Shown here: positions 57,301 through 64,000 of the stretch, one piece after another
Layout: each line of letters begins with the position of its first letter
Numbering within the stretch: position 1 is the first letter of the stretch
DNA from: Streptomyces sp. TLI_235
GTDB taxonomy: Bacteria; Actinomycetota; Actinomycetes; Streptomycetales; Streptomycetaceae
Direction of reading: 5' to 3'
Length of the DNA: 64,000 nucleotides
NCBI GenBank assembly: GCA_002300355.1
Contig: NSGV01000004.1
Location: 62,001 to 126,000, forward strand
The notes under the pieces: model-generated
The model's database searches: none
What the model was told of the DNA's origin: nothing
What the model saw: the letters and a program-made list of their open reading frames with translations, nothing else
Translations under genes and position numbers: made by a program

Positions 57301-58220
57301 AGGCAGGCGCAGGCCACCACGGTCGCCTCGGTCGGGCCGTAGGTGTTCCACACCTCGCGGCCCTCGGTGACCAGCCGCTCGGCGAGCTCCGGCGGGCACG
57401 CCTCACCGCCGAAGATCAGCAGCCGGACCTCGTTCAGCGCCTCGGCCGGCCAGAGCGCCGCCAGCGTCGGCACGGTGGAGATCACCGTGATCTCCTGCTC
57501 CGCCAGCCACGGGCCGAGGTCGGCGCCGCTGCGCACCTGCGCGCGGGGCACCGGTACCAGGCAGGCACCGTGCCGCCAGGCCAGCCACATCTCCTCGCAG
57601 GAGGCGTCGAAGGCGACGGAGAGCCCGGCCATCACCCGGTCGCCCGGGCCGATCGGCTCGCCCCGGAGGAAGAGCGCGGCCTCGGCGTCCACGAACGCGG
57701 CGGCGCTGCGGTGGGTGACGGCGACGCCCTTCGGCCGGCCGGTGGAGCCGGAGGTGAAGATGATCCAGGCGTCGTCCTCGGGGCCGGGTTCGGCCGCCTC
57801 GTTGCCGGACGGCTTGATGCGGCCCAGCTCCCGTCCGGCGCCCAGCACGGCGTTGACGTCGGCCTCGCCGAAGACCAGCTCGGCCCGCTCGTCCGGGTCG
57901 TCGGCGTCGACCGGTACGTAGGCGGCGCCGGCCGCCAGCACGGCGAGGATCGACACATAGAGGTCGTTGGTGCCCGACGGCACCCGCACGCCCACCCGGT
58001 CGCCGAGGCCGATGCCCGCCCGGGCCAGCTGCCGCCGCAGCCGCTCGACCTCGCCGAGCAGCGCGCCGTAGCCGAGAACGTCACGGCCGTCGTCCAGGGC
58101 CGGCTCGTGCGGATGGGCCGCGGCGGTCGCGCGCAGCACGTCCAGCAGGGTGCGGGCGGGCGGGGCCGGGCGGCCCGGGAACAGGGCGAGCGGTGCCTCG
58201 GGGTGCGCGATCACGGTCAT
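54354..58220 (-). CDS. pls: Pls/PosA-family single-module NRPS, probable epsilon-poly-L-lysine synthetase
   Basis: A 1288-residue membrane NRPS (S. albulus Pls is about 1.3 kb in residues, so length fits). Adenylation domain about 20-520 with IIFTSGSTGRPKG and Asp205 in FDASCEEMW; carrier protein about 525-595 with GGGSL (Ser536). Then three TM pairs (about 592-640, 824-890, 1062-1125), each followed by a soluble hexapeptide-repeat-like domain (about 650-820, 895-1055, 1125-1285), the C1-C3 layout of Pls. Aligning core motifs by eye to GrsA gives the code DAESIGTVVK; Glu at the third position favours a side-chain amine (Lys or Orn). ATG 58220 follows GGAAGGGGAC. Coupled to an M1 peptidase. 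Confidence 0.92.
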   Translation of the reverse strand: MTVIAHPEAPLALFPGRPAPPARTLLDVLRATAAAHPHEPALDDGRDVLGYGALLGEVERLRRQLARAGIGLGDRVGVRVPSGTNDLYVSILAVLAAGAAYVPVDADDPDERAELVFGEADVNAVLGAGRELGRIKPSGNEAAEPGPEDDAWIIFTSGSTGRPKGVAVTHRSAAAFVDAEAALFLRGEPIGPGDRVMAGLSVAFDASCEEMWLAWRHGACLVPVPRAQVRSGADLGPWLAEQEITVISTVPTLAALWPAEALNEVRLLIFGGEACPPELAERLVTEGREVWNTYGPTEATVVACACLLGGEGPVRIGLPLDGWELAVVDEDGRPVPMGGSGQLVIGGVGLARYLDPVKDEEKYAPLESLGWRRAYRSGDLVRADAEGLVFLGRGDEQVKLGGRRIELGEVDAALQALPGVAGAATAVRTARSGNRLLVGYLLVRDGFDRAAAVERLRGELPAALVPLLAAVEELPCRTSGKVDRDALPWPLPDQEQDGPGEQLYGTEAWLAEQWCEILGVPVRSADDDFFTIGGGSLAAAQLTTRLRTRCPAVSVLDVYQQPTLRKLARLLERAAPAGQETRTVRPVPARAGLVQLAALLPLSALTGLRWGVALLALGNVLRMLGGYAWAPTASWWAVAAGAVLLFSAPGRLAVSAGGVRLLLRGVGAGSHPRGGGVHLRLWAAERWAEAAGATSLSGAWLARYARALGAQVGEDVDLHTMPPVTGLLRLGKGCAIENEVDLAGYWLDGDRLEIGAVRVGAGAVVGTRSVLFPGSRVGKRAEVAPGSGVAGHVPTGQRWGGAPAVKIGKAERAWPKQRPARTTRWAAVYGLTGSALALLPALCAVPALLTAGLFVHPGDDLPTALRGALAAVVPATLVYGLAYAAVVLAGVRLLSLGLRSGHHPLHGRIGWQAWTVSQLMDHARETLFPLYAGLITPFWLRLLGMRVGRGAEVSTVLALPSLTTVGDGAFLADDTLIAPYELGGGWVRVGRAAVGRKAFLGNSGMTAPGRSVPDRGLVGVLSATPKKAKRGSSYLGMPPVKLPRSADTADAARTYDPPGRLLWARGLTELGRLVPVFASSAMVVLTAAALCALGTALPGGAVLLAGPVLLAAGAAACAVSVAAKWLLVGRCRAAEHPLWSGFVWRNELADTFVEVLAVPWLIGRVLGTPVLNLWLRALGARIGRGVWCESYWLPETDLVTLGHAVGVNRGCVLQTHLFHDRIMRLDTVELREGSTLGPGGIVLPGSTVGARSTLGPASLVMRAETVPADTRWLGNPIEAWQQPGHRAT

Positions 58221-58549
58221 ACAGTCCCCTTCCGGCTCCCGGGAGGCCGATCGAACCGATCGAAGGCGTCCAAAGGGCGACAACCCGGACAATCTACCGA
58301 CCGGGGTGCACGCCCCCTGCCAAGCCAACCACCCGGCGCGCCGAGCCACCCGGCGAGTCACCCGGCGGGCTGTCCGCCCTCGGCCGTCCGCGGACCCGGC
58401 GCGCTGCCGCGCCTCCCCCGGGGCGGCCGGGAGCCCCGCCGCCCTCGGGCAGCCTGCCGGACCCGGGCCGGGGCGGGCAAGACCGCCCCGGCCGGGCCCG
58501 GGCGTCGAAGGAGAGCAGGGTGCGGACGGGCGGGGTCGGCGGCGCCGGG
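58221..58549. other. Promoter/leader region of the Pls-type gene
   Basis: This 329-bp gap on the reverse strand holds no supported gene. Near the start codon, CCGATCGAA is repeated in tandem (58247-58255 and 58256-58264). Further up, ACCCGGCG occurs three times (58331, 58348, 58360). A TAGATT -10-like element is visible on the reverse strand at about 58293-58298. Regulation by pH or nitrogen, known for epsilon-poly-lysine makers, cannot be read from sequence. Confidence 0.45.
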
Positions 58550-59443
58550 TCAGTCCCGCAGGAAGGACTCCAGTGCCGCCGCGACCTCGGCCGGGCTCTC
58601 CACCTGCGGGTAGTGGCCGGTCACGGGTGGGCCGCCGAGCTCGACGACCGCCGCGTGCGGGATCCGCTCGCGGACCCGGGCCAGCACATGGGCGCCGCTG
58701 ATCGGATCGGCCGGACCCCAGACGAACAGGCTCGGCCCGGGGAAGCCCTCCAGCGCAGCCGCCCAGCGCGCCGCGTGCGTGCGCCGCTCGTCGATGTAGC
58801 GCAGCAGCCGCGGGGCGAGCAGCCGCCCGTCGGCGCGGGCGATCCCGAGCCACATCTCGTGCAGCACCCCGTCCGCGACCGGACGGGCGAGCACCTGCCG
58901 CATCGAACGGGTGAACCGGCGCTCCGTCATGGCGTGGGCCAGCAGCGGACCGAGCGGCCCGTGCAGCAGCCGCTGCACCGGCACCGGGCGGTGCAGGTCG
59001 GCGTAGAGCCCGCCGTTCAGCCACGCCGCCCGGGTGATCCGGGACGGGGCCCGGGCCAGCAGCTCCTGGGCGACGCTGACGCCGTAGTCGTGGGCGACCA
59101 GCGCCGTGCCGCCGATCCCGAGCTCCCGCCACACCGCCTCCACCAGGTCCGCCTGCTCCAGCAGGGAGTACGCGTGGCGGCGCGGCTTGTCGCTCTCGCC
59201 GAAGCCGAGCAGGTCGAGCGTCGTCACCCGGCAGCCGCTCGCGGCGAGCCGGGGCGCCACGCCCGCCCAGTCGTGCGAGGAGGTCGGAAAGCCGTGCAGC
59301 AGCGTCACCGGGCGGCCGGCGGGCGGGCCGTCCTGCCGGACGAAGAGGGTGTGCGCGCCGCGGGGGCCGCGGACCGGGAGGCGGCTCCCGCCCGCGATCC
59401 ACTCCGCCAGCGGCGGCAGCACCGGGTCGGTCGCCGGGTTCAC
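58550..59443 (-). CDS. Alpha/beta hydrolase, epoxide hydrolase/haloalkane dehalogenase-like
   Basis: A 297-residue alpha/beta hydrolase. HGFPTSSHDW is the oxyanion-hole motif; the nucleophile elbow VAHDYGVS carries Asp, not Ser, as in epoxide hydrolases and haloalkane dehalogenases. GPADPISG and the late GHYPQVESP supply acid and His. Substrate unknown. GTG 59443 overlaps the TetR stop (GTGA), so it is the third gene of the aldolase-TetR-hydrolase operon. Confidence 0.85.
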   Translation of the reverse strand: MNPATDPVLPPLAEWIAGGSRLPVRGPRGAHTLFVRQDGPPAGRPVTLLHGFPTSSHDWAGVAPRLAASGCRVTTLDLLGFGESDKPRRHAYSLLEQADLVEAVWRELGIGGTALVAHDYGVSVAQELLARAPSRITRAAWLNGGLYADLHRPVPVQRLLHGPLGPLLAHAMTERRFTRSMRQVLARPVADGVLHEMWLGIARADGRLLAPRLLRYIDERRTHAARWAAALEGFPGPSLFVWGPADPISGAHVLARVRERIPHAAVVELGGPPVTGHYPQVESPAEVAAALESFLRD

Positions 59444-60138
59444 GGGGCCTCCTGCCGCCGGCCGAAGCCGTCCAGGAGTGCCTGGAGGCCGAAGTCGAAC
59501 TCCTGGTCGCTGTCCGGCGCGTTGAGCAGCTCGGCGTGGCGCCGGACCACCGGGTGGGTGTCGGCCGGCAGACCCGCGAATAGCTCGGCCATGGCGGCCC
59601 GCTCCTCGGCGGTCCGCGCGGCCCCGCCCGCGTCCATCTGAGCCGCTCCGATGACGAAGTGCATCACCGTCAGATAGATGTGCACGGCCGTCGGGGGCGG
59701 CCAGCCCGCTCCGATCAGCAGGCCCAGGGCGTGCTCGCGGGCGCGCAGCGCGTTCGGGCCGAGCAGCTGCCCGGCGACGAACAGCGGCGCCACCGCCGGA
59801 TGCCCCCGCAGCACGCGGCGGAACTCGCGGGCGCCCGCGGCCAGCGCGGGGCGCCAGTCGGCCGCCTGCTCGGGCAGCCGGACCTCGGCGAGCACCCGGT
59901 CGACCAGCTCGACCAGCAGCTCCTCGCGGCTGGCCACGTGCCGGTACAGCGAGGTGTGCCGCGTCCCGAGCCGGTCGGCGAGGTGTCGCATCGTCAGCGC
60001 TTCCAGCCCCTCGCCGTCGGCGATCTCCAGGGCCGCGCCGGTGATCGCCGCCAGGCTCAGCCCGCCGGCCCGCGGCCGCCGGCGATCCCGCTCCGCGTAG
60101 CGCTGCCGCCACCAGGCGGCCGAACCCGGCGCGCTCAC
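59440..60138 (-). CDS. TetR/AcrR-family regulator with C-terminal TetR_C domain
   Basis: A 232-residue regulator: HTH LTMRHLADRLGTRHTSLYRH, REELLVELVDRVLAE, and a TetR_C-type effector domain (ALLDGF near the end). GTG 60138 overlaps the aldolase stop (GTGA). It probably represses its own operon at the palindrome 60976-60994. The inducer may be a substrate of the flanking enzymes. Confidence 0.88.
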   Translation of the reverse strand: MSAPGSAAWWRQRYAERDRRRPRAGGLSLAAITGAALEIADGEGLEALTMRHLADRLGTRHTSLYRHVASREELLVELVDRVLAEVRLPEQAADWRPALAAGAREFRRVLRGHPAVAPLFVAGQLLGPNALRAREHALGLLIGAGWPPPTAVHIYLTVMHFVIGAAQMDAGGAARTAEERAAMAELFAGLPADTHPVVRRHAELLNAPDSDQEFDFGLQALLDGFGRRQEAP

Positions 60139-60932
60139 TCGAACAGGTCCGGGTCGGAGCGGACGACGTCCTGCCACAGCGGCTGGAAGGAGAACCAGCC
60201 GGCGAGCGGGAAGCCCGTCTGCTCGCGGGTGTACCGGGCCGCCTCGGCGCTCATCACGTGCGGCCGCCCGACGGCCTCGGCGAGCAGCTGCGCCTGCGCG
60301 CTGCGCTCCATGCTGATGAACCACCAGGCGGCCTCCTCGACGGACTCGCCGACCGTGAAGATCCCGTGGTTCCGGTGGATCGCCGCCCGGTTCCGGCCGA
60401 GGCCGGCGGCGAGCAGTGCGCCCGCCTCCTCGTCGACCACCACCTCGCCGCCGCCCTCGGACACCACCACGTGGTTCTCGAACAGCGCGCAGGCGTCCTG
60501 GGTGATCGGGTCCAGCGGGCGGCCGAGGCTCGACCAGGCCTTGCCGTGCACCGCGTGCGCGTGGCAGGCCGCGACGACGTCCGGCCGGGCCGCGTGGATC
60601 GCGGAGTGGATGACGAACCCGGCCCGGTTGACCGGCCGCCGGCCGTGCCGGACCTGCCCCTCGTGGTCGACCAGGATCAGGTCCGACACCCGGACCTGGC
60701 GGAAGGACAGGCCGAACGGGTTCACCCAGAACATGTCCGGGAACTCCGGGTCGCGGACGGTGATGTGCCCGGCCACCCCCTCGGAGAAGCCGAGCCGCCC
60801 GAACACCCGGCAGGCGCCCGCCAGCCGCTGCTTGCGGTGCTCGCGCTCCTCCTCCACGGTGGCGAACTGCGGCGGCAGGTCGAACTCCAGCCCCTGCTGC
60901 ACCGGCATGAACGCGCTGATCGTCTCCGTCAC
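60135..60932 (-). CDS. Class II aldolase/adducin-family protein
   Basis: A 265-residue class II aldolase/adducin-head enzyme. Zinc-ligand motif HAIHAARPDVVAACHAHAVH in part, with CHAHAVHGKAW and a distal HRNHGIFTVG. The family includes fuculose-phosphate aldolase and decarboxylases; substrate unknown. GTG 60932 follows GGAAGGGGAGAGC; upstream frames are noncoding. It is first in the operon, 44 bp from the operator palindrome. Confidence 0.88.
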   Translation of the reverse strand: MTETISAFMPVQQGLEFDLPPQFATVEEEREHRKQRLAGACRVFGRLGFSEGVAGHITVRDPEFPDMFWVNPFGLSFRQVRVSDLILVDHEGQVRHGRRPVNRAGFVIHSAIHAARPDVVAACHAHAVHGKAWSSLGRPLDPITQDACALFENHVVVSEGGGEVVVDEEAGALLAAGLGRNRAAIHRNHGIFTVGESVEEAAWWFISMERSAQAQLLAEAVGRPHVMSAEAARYTREQTGFPLAGWFSFQPLWQDVVRSDPDLFE

Positions 60933-60975
60933 GCTCTCCCCTTCCCGCGGGCCGGCCGTTCCGGCCGCGCCCATC

Positions 60976-60994
60976 ATGCGTCCAGTGGACGCAT
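60976..60994. promoter_or_regulatory. TetR operator of the aldolase-TetR-hydrolase operon
   Basis: ATGCGTCCA-G-TGGACGCAT is a perfect 19-bp palindrome with 9-bp arms, 44-62 bp upstream of the aldolase start. It is the best candidate operator of the operon's own TetR. Confidence 0.75.
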
Positions 60995-61200
60995 TTCTCA
61001 AGGGGTCCGGTCCCGCTCGTTCCGGTCCGCGTCCGCGGTTCCGCGGTCCGCCACGCCATCGCCGTGCGGTGCCCGGTGAAGGTGAATCGTTTGTGTAAGG
61101 ATCGATTCGCGGCATGACGGTGCGTCAGTCAGGGCCCCGCATCCACCGCCGCAGTCCCCGTCCTCCGCCCGCCCCGGGCGCGAAACGAAAGTCCCACCCG

Positions 61201-62532
61201 ATGACCGAGACACCGCAGATCCACGTCAGCACCAAACTCGTCGAAGGCCTCGGTGAGGCCACGCCCGAGCAGATCGCCCAACTCGCCGCCCGCACCGCCG
61301 GCCGCATCTGGTTCACCACGCCGCTGACCGGCGAGGGCGAGACGCCGAAGCCGGACCAGATCTGGACGCTGCGCGGCTCCTACCCGCACAACGGCAAGAC
61401 CGCCACCGGCACCGCCCACGTCTACCTGGGCAAGGGCAACCGGCGGCTCCAGCGCCCGCTGATCCTCGCCGACGGCTTCAACTACGGCCCCAGCGACCTC
61501 CCCGGCCTGTGGAAGCACTTCGACAAGGCCGAGGGCGGCCGCTTCCTCACCACGCTGCGCGAGGCCGGGACGGACGTGATCCTGCTCGGCTTCGACGAGC
61601 GCCACACCTACATCCAGGCCAACGCGGGCGTCGCCGCCGCCTGTATCGAGCGGGCCACGGCGGAGCGCGTGGCCATCGACCCGCTGACCGTCGGCGGCGT
61701 CAGCATGGGCGGCATGATCACCCGCTACGCCCTGGCCCGGATGGAGGACGAGGGCATCGACCACCACACCGCCGTCTACTTCTCCTGGGACACCCCGCAC
61801 CAGGGCGCCTGGATCCCGCTGATCCTCCAGCAGATGGCCCACTTCTTCGAGGACTTCGTCCCCGAGCAGCCCGGCGTGCCCAAGCAGGCCGAACTGCTGC
61901 GCAGCCCCGCCGCCCAGCAGCTGCTGTGGGCCTGGGTGGAGAACTCGAAGTACGAGGGTCCGGTCGGCACCGCGAGCCCGCTGCGCACCGAGTTCCTGGC
62001 GGACCTCCGGGCGCGCGGGAACTACCCGCGGCGGCCGCTGAAGCTCGGCGTCGCCAACGGCAACGGCGGCGGCGTGGGCCTCGAACTGACCCCGGGGGAG
62101 ATCGCCTTCGACTGGAAGAAGGACCAGCTCCGGACGGCCACCGCCACCGCCCGGATCCAGCCCGACCGCGGCGAGAAGCAGCCCATCGGCGGCATGAACA
62201 TCGCGTTCACCGTCCGCCGCAGCTCCACCACGGCCGTGCCCGCCCTCGACGGCGCCCCGGGCGGCACGCTCGCGTCCTTCGGCCTGGTCGCCGAGGCGCT
62301 CGGTGCCGATGTCGACGACCGCTTCGACTTCACCTGCTTCGTGCCCTCGATCAGCGCCGTCGGGCTCGCGTTCGACCCGGAGCGCTGGGAGCGCGACCCG
62401 TTCACCGACCTGTCCGCGATCGGGCCGGAGGAGATCGAGCTGGACGACTTCTGCTGCGACGAGGGGAACTCCCCGCACAGCGAGCCCCGCCCGGTGCTGA
62501 CCAAGTGGCTGGTGGACCGCCTCACCCGCTGA
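61201..62532 (+). CDS. Lipase-like alpha/beta hydrolase
   Basis: A 443-residue hydrolase: GGVSMGGMITRYALARMED holds the Ser nucleophile elbow (GVSMGG) and resembles PGAP1/lipase-type enzymes; ILADGFNYGPSDLPGLWKHF gives the oxyanion region, and SWDTPHQGAWIP is typical of lipases. No signal peptide. ATG 61201 gives the compact family start; ATG 61114 with AAGGATCG upstream would add 29 basic residues. Substrate unknown. Confidence 0.8.
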   Translation: MTETPQIHVSTKLVEGLGEATPEQIAQLAARTAGRIWFTTPLTGEGETPKPDQIWTLRGSYPHNGKTATGTAHVYLGKGNRRLQRPLILADGFNYGPSDLPGLWKHFDKAEGGRFLTTLREAGTDVILLGFDERHTYIQANAGVAAACIERATAERVAIDPLTVGGVSMGGMITRYALARMEDEGIDHHTAVYFSWDTPHQGAWIPLILQQMAHFFEDFVPEQPGVPKQAELLRSPAAQQLLWAWVENSKYEGPVGTASPLRTEFLADLRARGNYPRRPLKLGVANGNGGGVGLELTPGEIAFDWKKDQLRTATATARIQPDRGEKQPIGGMNIAFTVRRSSTTAVPALDGAPGGTLASFGLVAEALGADVDDRFDFTCFVPSISAVGLAFDPERWERDPFTDLSAIGPEEIELDDFCCDEGNSPHSEPRPVLTKWLVDRLTR

Positions 62533-62705
62533 CGTCCGAGGGCCCGGGGCGACCGGCGCGCGCCGGCCGCCCCAGGCCCTGTATGCGGCGCGCGGTGCGG
62601 CGCGTGCGCCCCGGCGCCGGGATGGCGCGATCCGTGCTGGCGTGGCGCCGGGGCGCGGATGGGATGATCGACCCGCCCGACACGATCACGCAGAGGGAGC
62701 ACACG

Positions 62706-63461
62706 ATGGCGATCAGTCACCGAACGGTCGGATCCGGCCCGCACAAGGTCCTCGTCCTGCACGACTGGTTCGGCAGCAGCTCCGGCTGGGGGACGTTCCT
62801 CGACCTCCTGGACCCGGACGAGTTCGGCTACGCCTTCCTCGACTACCGCGGATACGGCGAACGGATCGCGGTGGAGGGTGAGTTCACCCTCGCCGAGATC
62901 GCCTCCGACGCGCTGGCCCTGGCCGACCACCTCGGCTGGGACACGTTCTCGCTGGTCGGGCACTCGATGGGCGGCAAGGCGGCGCAGCGGATCCTCGCCG
63001 AGGCCCCGACCCGGGTCCGCAGGCTCGCCGGTGTCGCCCCCGTCCCGGCGAGCGCCTACCCGCTGGAGGGCGGCGCCCACGACCTCTTCCACGGCGCCGT
63101 GCAGTATCCGGCCAACCGCAGGGCCATCCTCGACCTGGTCACCGGTCACCGCGCCTGCGGGCGCTGGCTGGACCGGATGACCGCCCAGTCGGTCACCGGC
63201 TCCCGGCCGGAGGCCTTCGGCGGCTACCTGGTGGACTGGACGACCCAGGACTTCGCGGCGAAGGTCGCCGGCAGCCCGCTGCCCGTCGGCGTGTTCGTCG
63301 GCGAACACGACCCCGCGCTCTCCGCCGAGGTGATGCGCGGCACCTGGCTCGCCCACTACCCGAACGCCGAGCTCACCGTCCTCGCCAACTCCGGGCACTA
63401 CCCGATGTACGAGATCCCGGTGGCGTTCGCGGCGGCTCTGGAGGCCTTCCTGCGGGCCTGA
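62706..63461 (+). CDS. Alpha/beta hydrolase
   Basis: A 251-residue hydrolase with VLHDWFGSSSGWGTFLD (oxyanion), the nucleophile elbow VGHSMGGKAA (Ser), GEHDPALSA (acid) and a late NSGHYPMYEIP (His), typical of RsbQ/BioH/peroxidase-like hydrolases. Probably an esterase or C-C hydrolase; substrate unknown. ATG 62706 follows AGAGGGAGC. It lies 173 bp after the lipase-like gene. Confidence 0.88.
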   Translation: MAISHRTVGSGPHKVLVLHDWFGSSSGWGTFLDLLDPDEFGYAFLDYRGYGERIAVEGEFTLAEIASDALALADHLGWDTFSLVGHSMGGKAAQRILAEAPTRVRRLAGVAPVPASAYPLEGGAHDLFHGAVQYPANRRAILDLVTGHRACGRWLDRMTAQSVTGSRPEAFGGYLVDWTTQDFAAKVAGSPLPVGVFVGEHDPALSAEVMRGTWLAHYPNAELTVLANSGHYPMYEIPVAFAAALEAFLRA

Positions 63462-63500
63462 CGCACCGGCCGGTGCGGTGGCCGGCCGGCACCCGGTGGA

Positions 63501-63523
63501 TTGTCAGTACCCCGTTCTACTAT
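63501..63523 (+). promoter_or_regulatory. Candidate RecA-NDp/PafBC-type DNA-damage promoter
   Basis: TTGTCAGTA (63501-63509), N8, TACTAT (63518-63523) matches TTGTCRGTG-N8-TANNNT at all but one position, the ninth. It lies 47 bp before the small gene at 63571, so damage induction of that gene is predicted. Confidence 0.65.
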
Positions 63524-63570
63524 GGGTTTTGTCAGCGAGCGCCCCCAGCCACCGCACCAGGAGGTCGTCG

Positions 63571-63906
63571 ATGTCCGCTGCCCAGCCCGCTCTCGCCACC
63601 GTTTCCACCCTGCCCACCCTGCCCACCCTCTCCAGCCGCCGCACGCCGTCCGCACGACGGGTGCGGCCCGTCCGCCGCCCCGGTCCGCCCGCCGTCCGGC
63701 CGCTGCCGGCCGGCATGCCCCGCGAGTGGTACATCGACCACAACCGCCGGCTGAAGGCCATGCGCCTCGCGGTCGTGCTGCTCGACTCCGGGGTGTACCT
63801 GCCCCAGCACGCCACCAACCGCCGGATCCGCTCGCTCGCCGTCCGGCTCGGCATCCACCGCCCGTCCGCGATCACCTGCCGGGCGGTGCGCGCCCTGCTC
63901 GCCTGA
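63571..63906 (+). CDS. Small basic protein of unknown function, predicted DNA-damage-induced
   Basis: A 111-residue very basic protein. The first 55 residues are a disordered, Arg/Pro/Ser-rich tail. The rest is a compact helical domain (PREWYIDHNRRLKAMRLAVV, HATNRRIRSLAVRLGIHRPS) that looks DNA- or protein-binding but matches no family I can name. ATG follows AGGAGGTCG. The RecA-NDp-like promoter is the best functional clue. A hairpin terminator follows. Confidence 0.7.
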   Translation: MSAAQPALATVSTLPTLPTLSSRRTPSARRVRPVRRPGPPAVRPLPAGMPREWYIDHNRRLKAMRLAVVLLDSGVYLPQHATNRRIRSLAVRLGIHRPSAITCRAVRALLA

Positions 63907-63912
63907 CCTGCC

Positions 63913-63956
63913 GCCGTCCCGGGGGCGGGTGCCACCCGCACCCGCCCCGGGACGGC
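63913..63956 (+). terminator. Hairpin terminator after the damage-type gene
   Basis: GCCGTCCCGGGGGCGGGTG (63913-63931) pairs with 63939-63956 (18 of 19 positions, one G bulged) around a 7-nt loop, just after the stop at 63906. Nothing else is seen to 64000. Confidence 0.7.
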
Positions 63957-64000
63957 ACGGTCGGACCACGGCGGTGCCCGGCCGTGCGGCCAGCACAGCC

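Noticed and set aside
1..64000. Search by eye for tRNA, rRNA and tmRNA.
   Set aside because: No convincing tRNA-like T-loop and acceptor combination or rRNA segment was found; a tRNAscan/Infernal run would be decisive.

Overview
The window is very GC-rich and codon usage favours G or C at third positions throughout. It contains streptomycete-type genes: a SpoIIE-type phosphatase with PAS, GAF and ATPase domains, ECF41-type sigma sequences, a CseABC-like system, a class F sortase, a DmdR/IdeR-type iron box and a DasR-like operator. Together these point to a chromosomal segment of Streptomyces or Kitasatospora (family Streptomycetaceae). No tRNA, rRNA, CRISPR array or phage module was seen.

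Layout. 0-8.9 kb: ArsR regulator (cut by the left edge), secreted SGNH hydrolase, deoxyribosyltransferase-like protein, secreted GH20 hexosaminidase, flavin oxidoreductase with a broken ECF41 sigma gene, GNAT, GAP-family membrane protein. 9-20.5 kb: signalling phosphatase, decayed PHB-depolymerase-type esterase, membrane-anchored Ser/Thr kinase, divergent NmrA/TetR pair, two secreted peptidoglycan hydrolases, M56/BlaI pair. 20.7-22.1 kb: IS605-type element carrying an apparently intact TnpB. 22.1-33.1 kb: GNAT, DUF5713, MFS exporter, frameshifted methyltransferase beside an XRE-cupin regulator, cupin/VOC pair, broken SDR, ferredoxin-P450 pair, two-half hypothetical, LRV-type repeat protein, FAD enzyme, methyltransferase. 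33.2-42.3 kb: hypothetical, broken MFS gene, DUF4916/DUF3995, TetR with a double palindrome, iron-regulated siderophore genes, an EF-Tu-like protein without a GTPase domain, GlxA-type regulator and saccharopine-dehydrogenase-like enzyme. 42.4-48.6 kb: Dpp/Opp-type ABC importer. 48.6-52.8 kb: CseABC-like signalling genes, class F sortase and candidate substrate. 53.0-58.2 kb: a Pls/PosA-family polymer synthetase translationally coupled to an M1 peptidase. 58.5-63.9 kb: aldolase-TetR-hydrolase operon behind a perfect palindrome, two alpha/beta hydrolases and a small gene with a DNA-damage-type promoter.

The most notable system is the Pls/PosA synthetase (54354-58220). Its A-T-TM2-C1-TM2-C2-TM2-C3 architecture and a read-off A-domain code DAESIGTVVK suggest a membrane-bound enzyme making a cationic homopolymer, most likely epsilon-poly-L-lysine. 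The ATGA-coupled M1 metallopeptidase is the natural candidate for the polymer-degrading or self-protection enzyme.

Two further themes stand out. First, gene decay: a sigma factor that lost its sigma-4 helix-turn-helix, an esterase, an MFS gene with two Trp-to-TGA changes, an SDR, a methyltransferase frameshift and two gene stubs. Second, legible regulation: many perfect palindromes sit at divergent or autoregulated genes, and at least six genes have a TANNNT -10 element 6-7 nt before the start codon, as expected for leaderless mRNAs.
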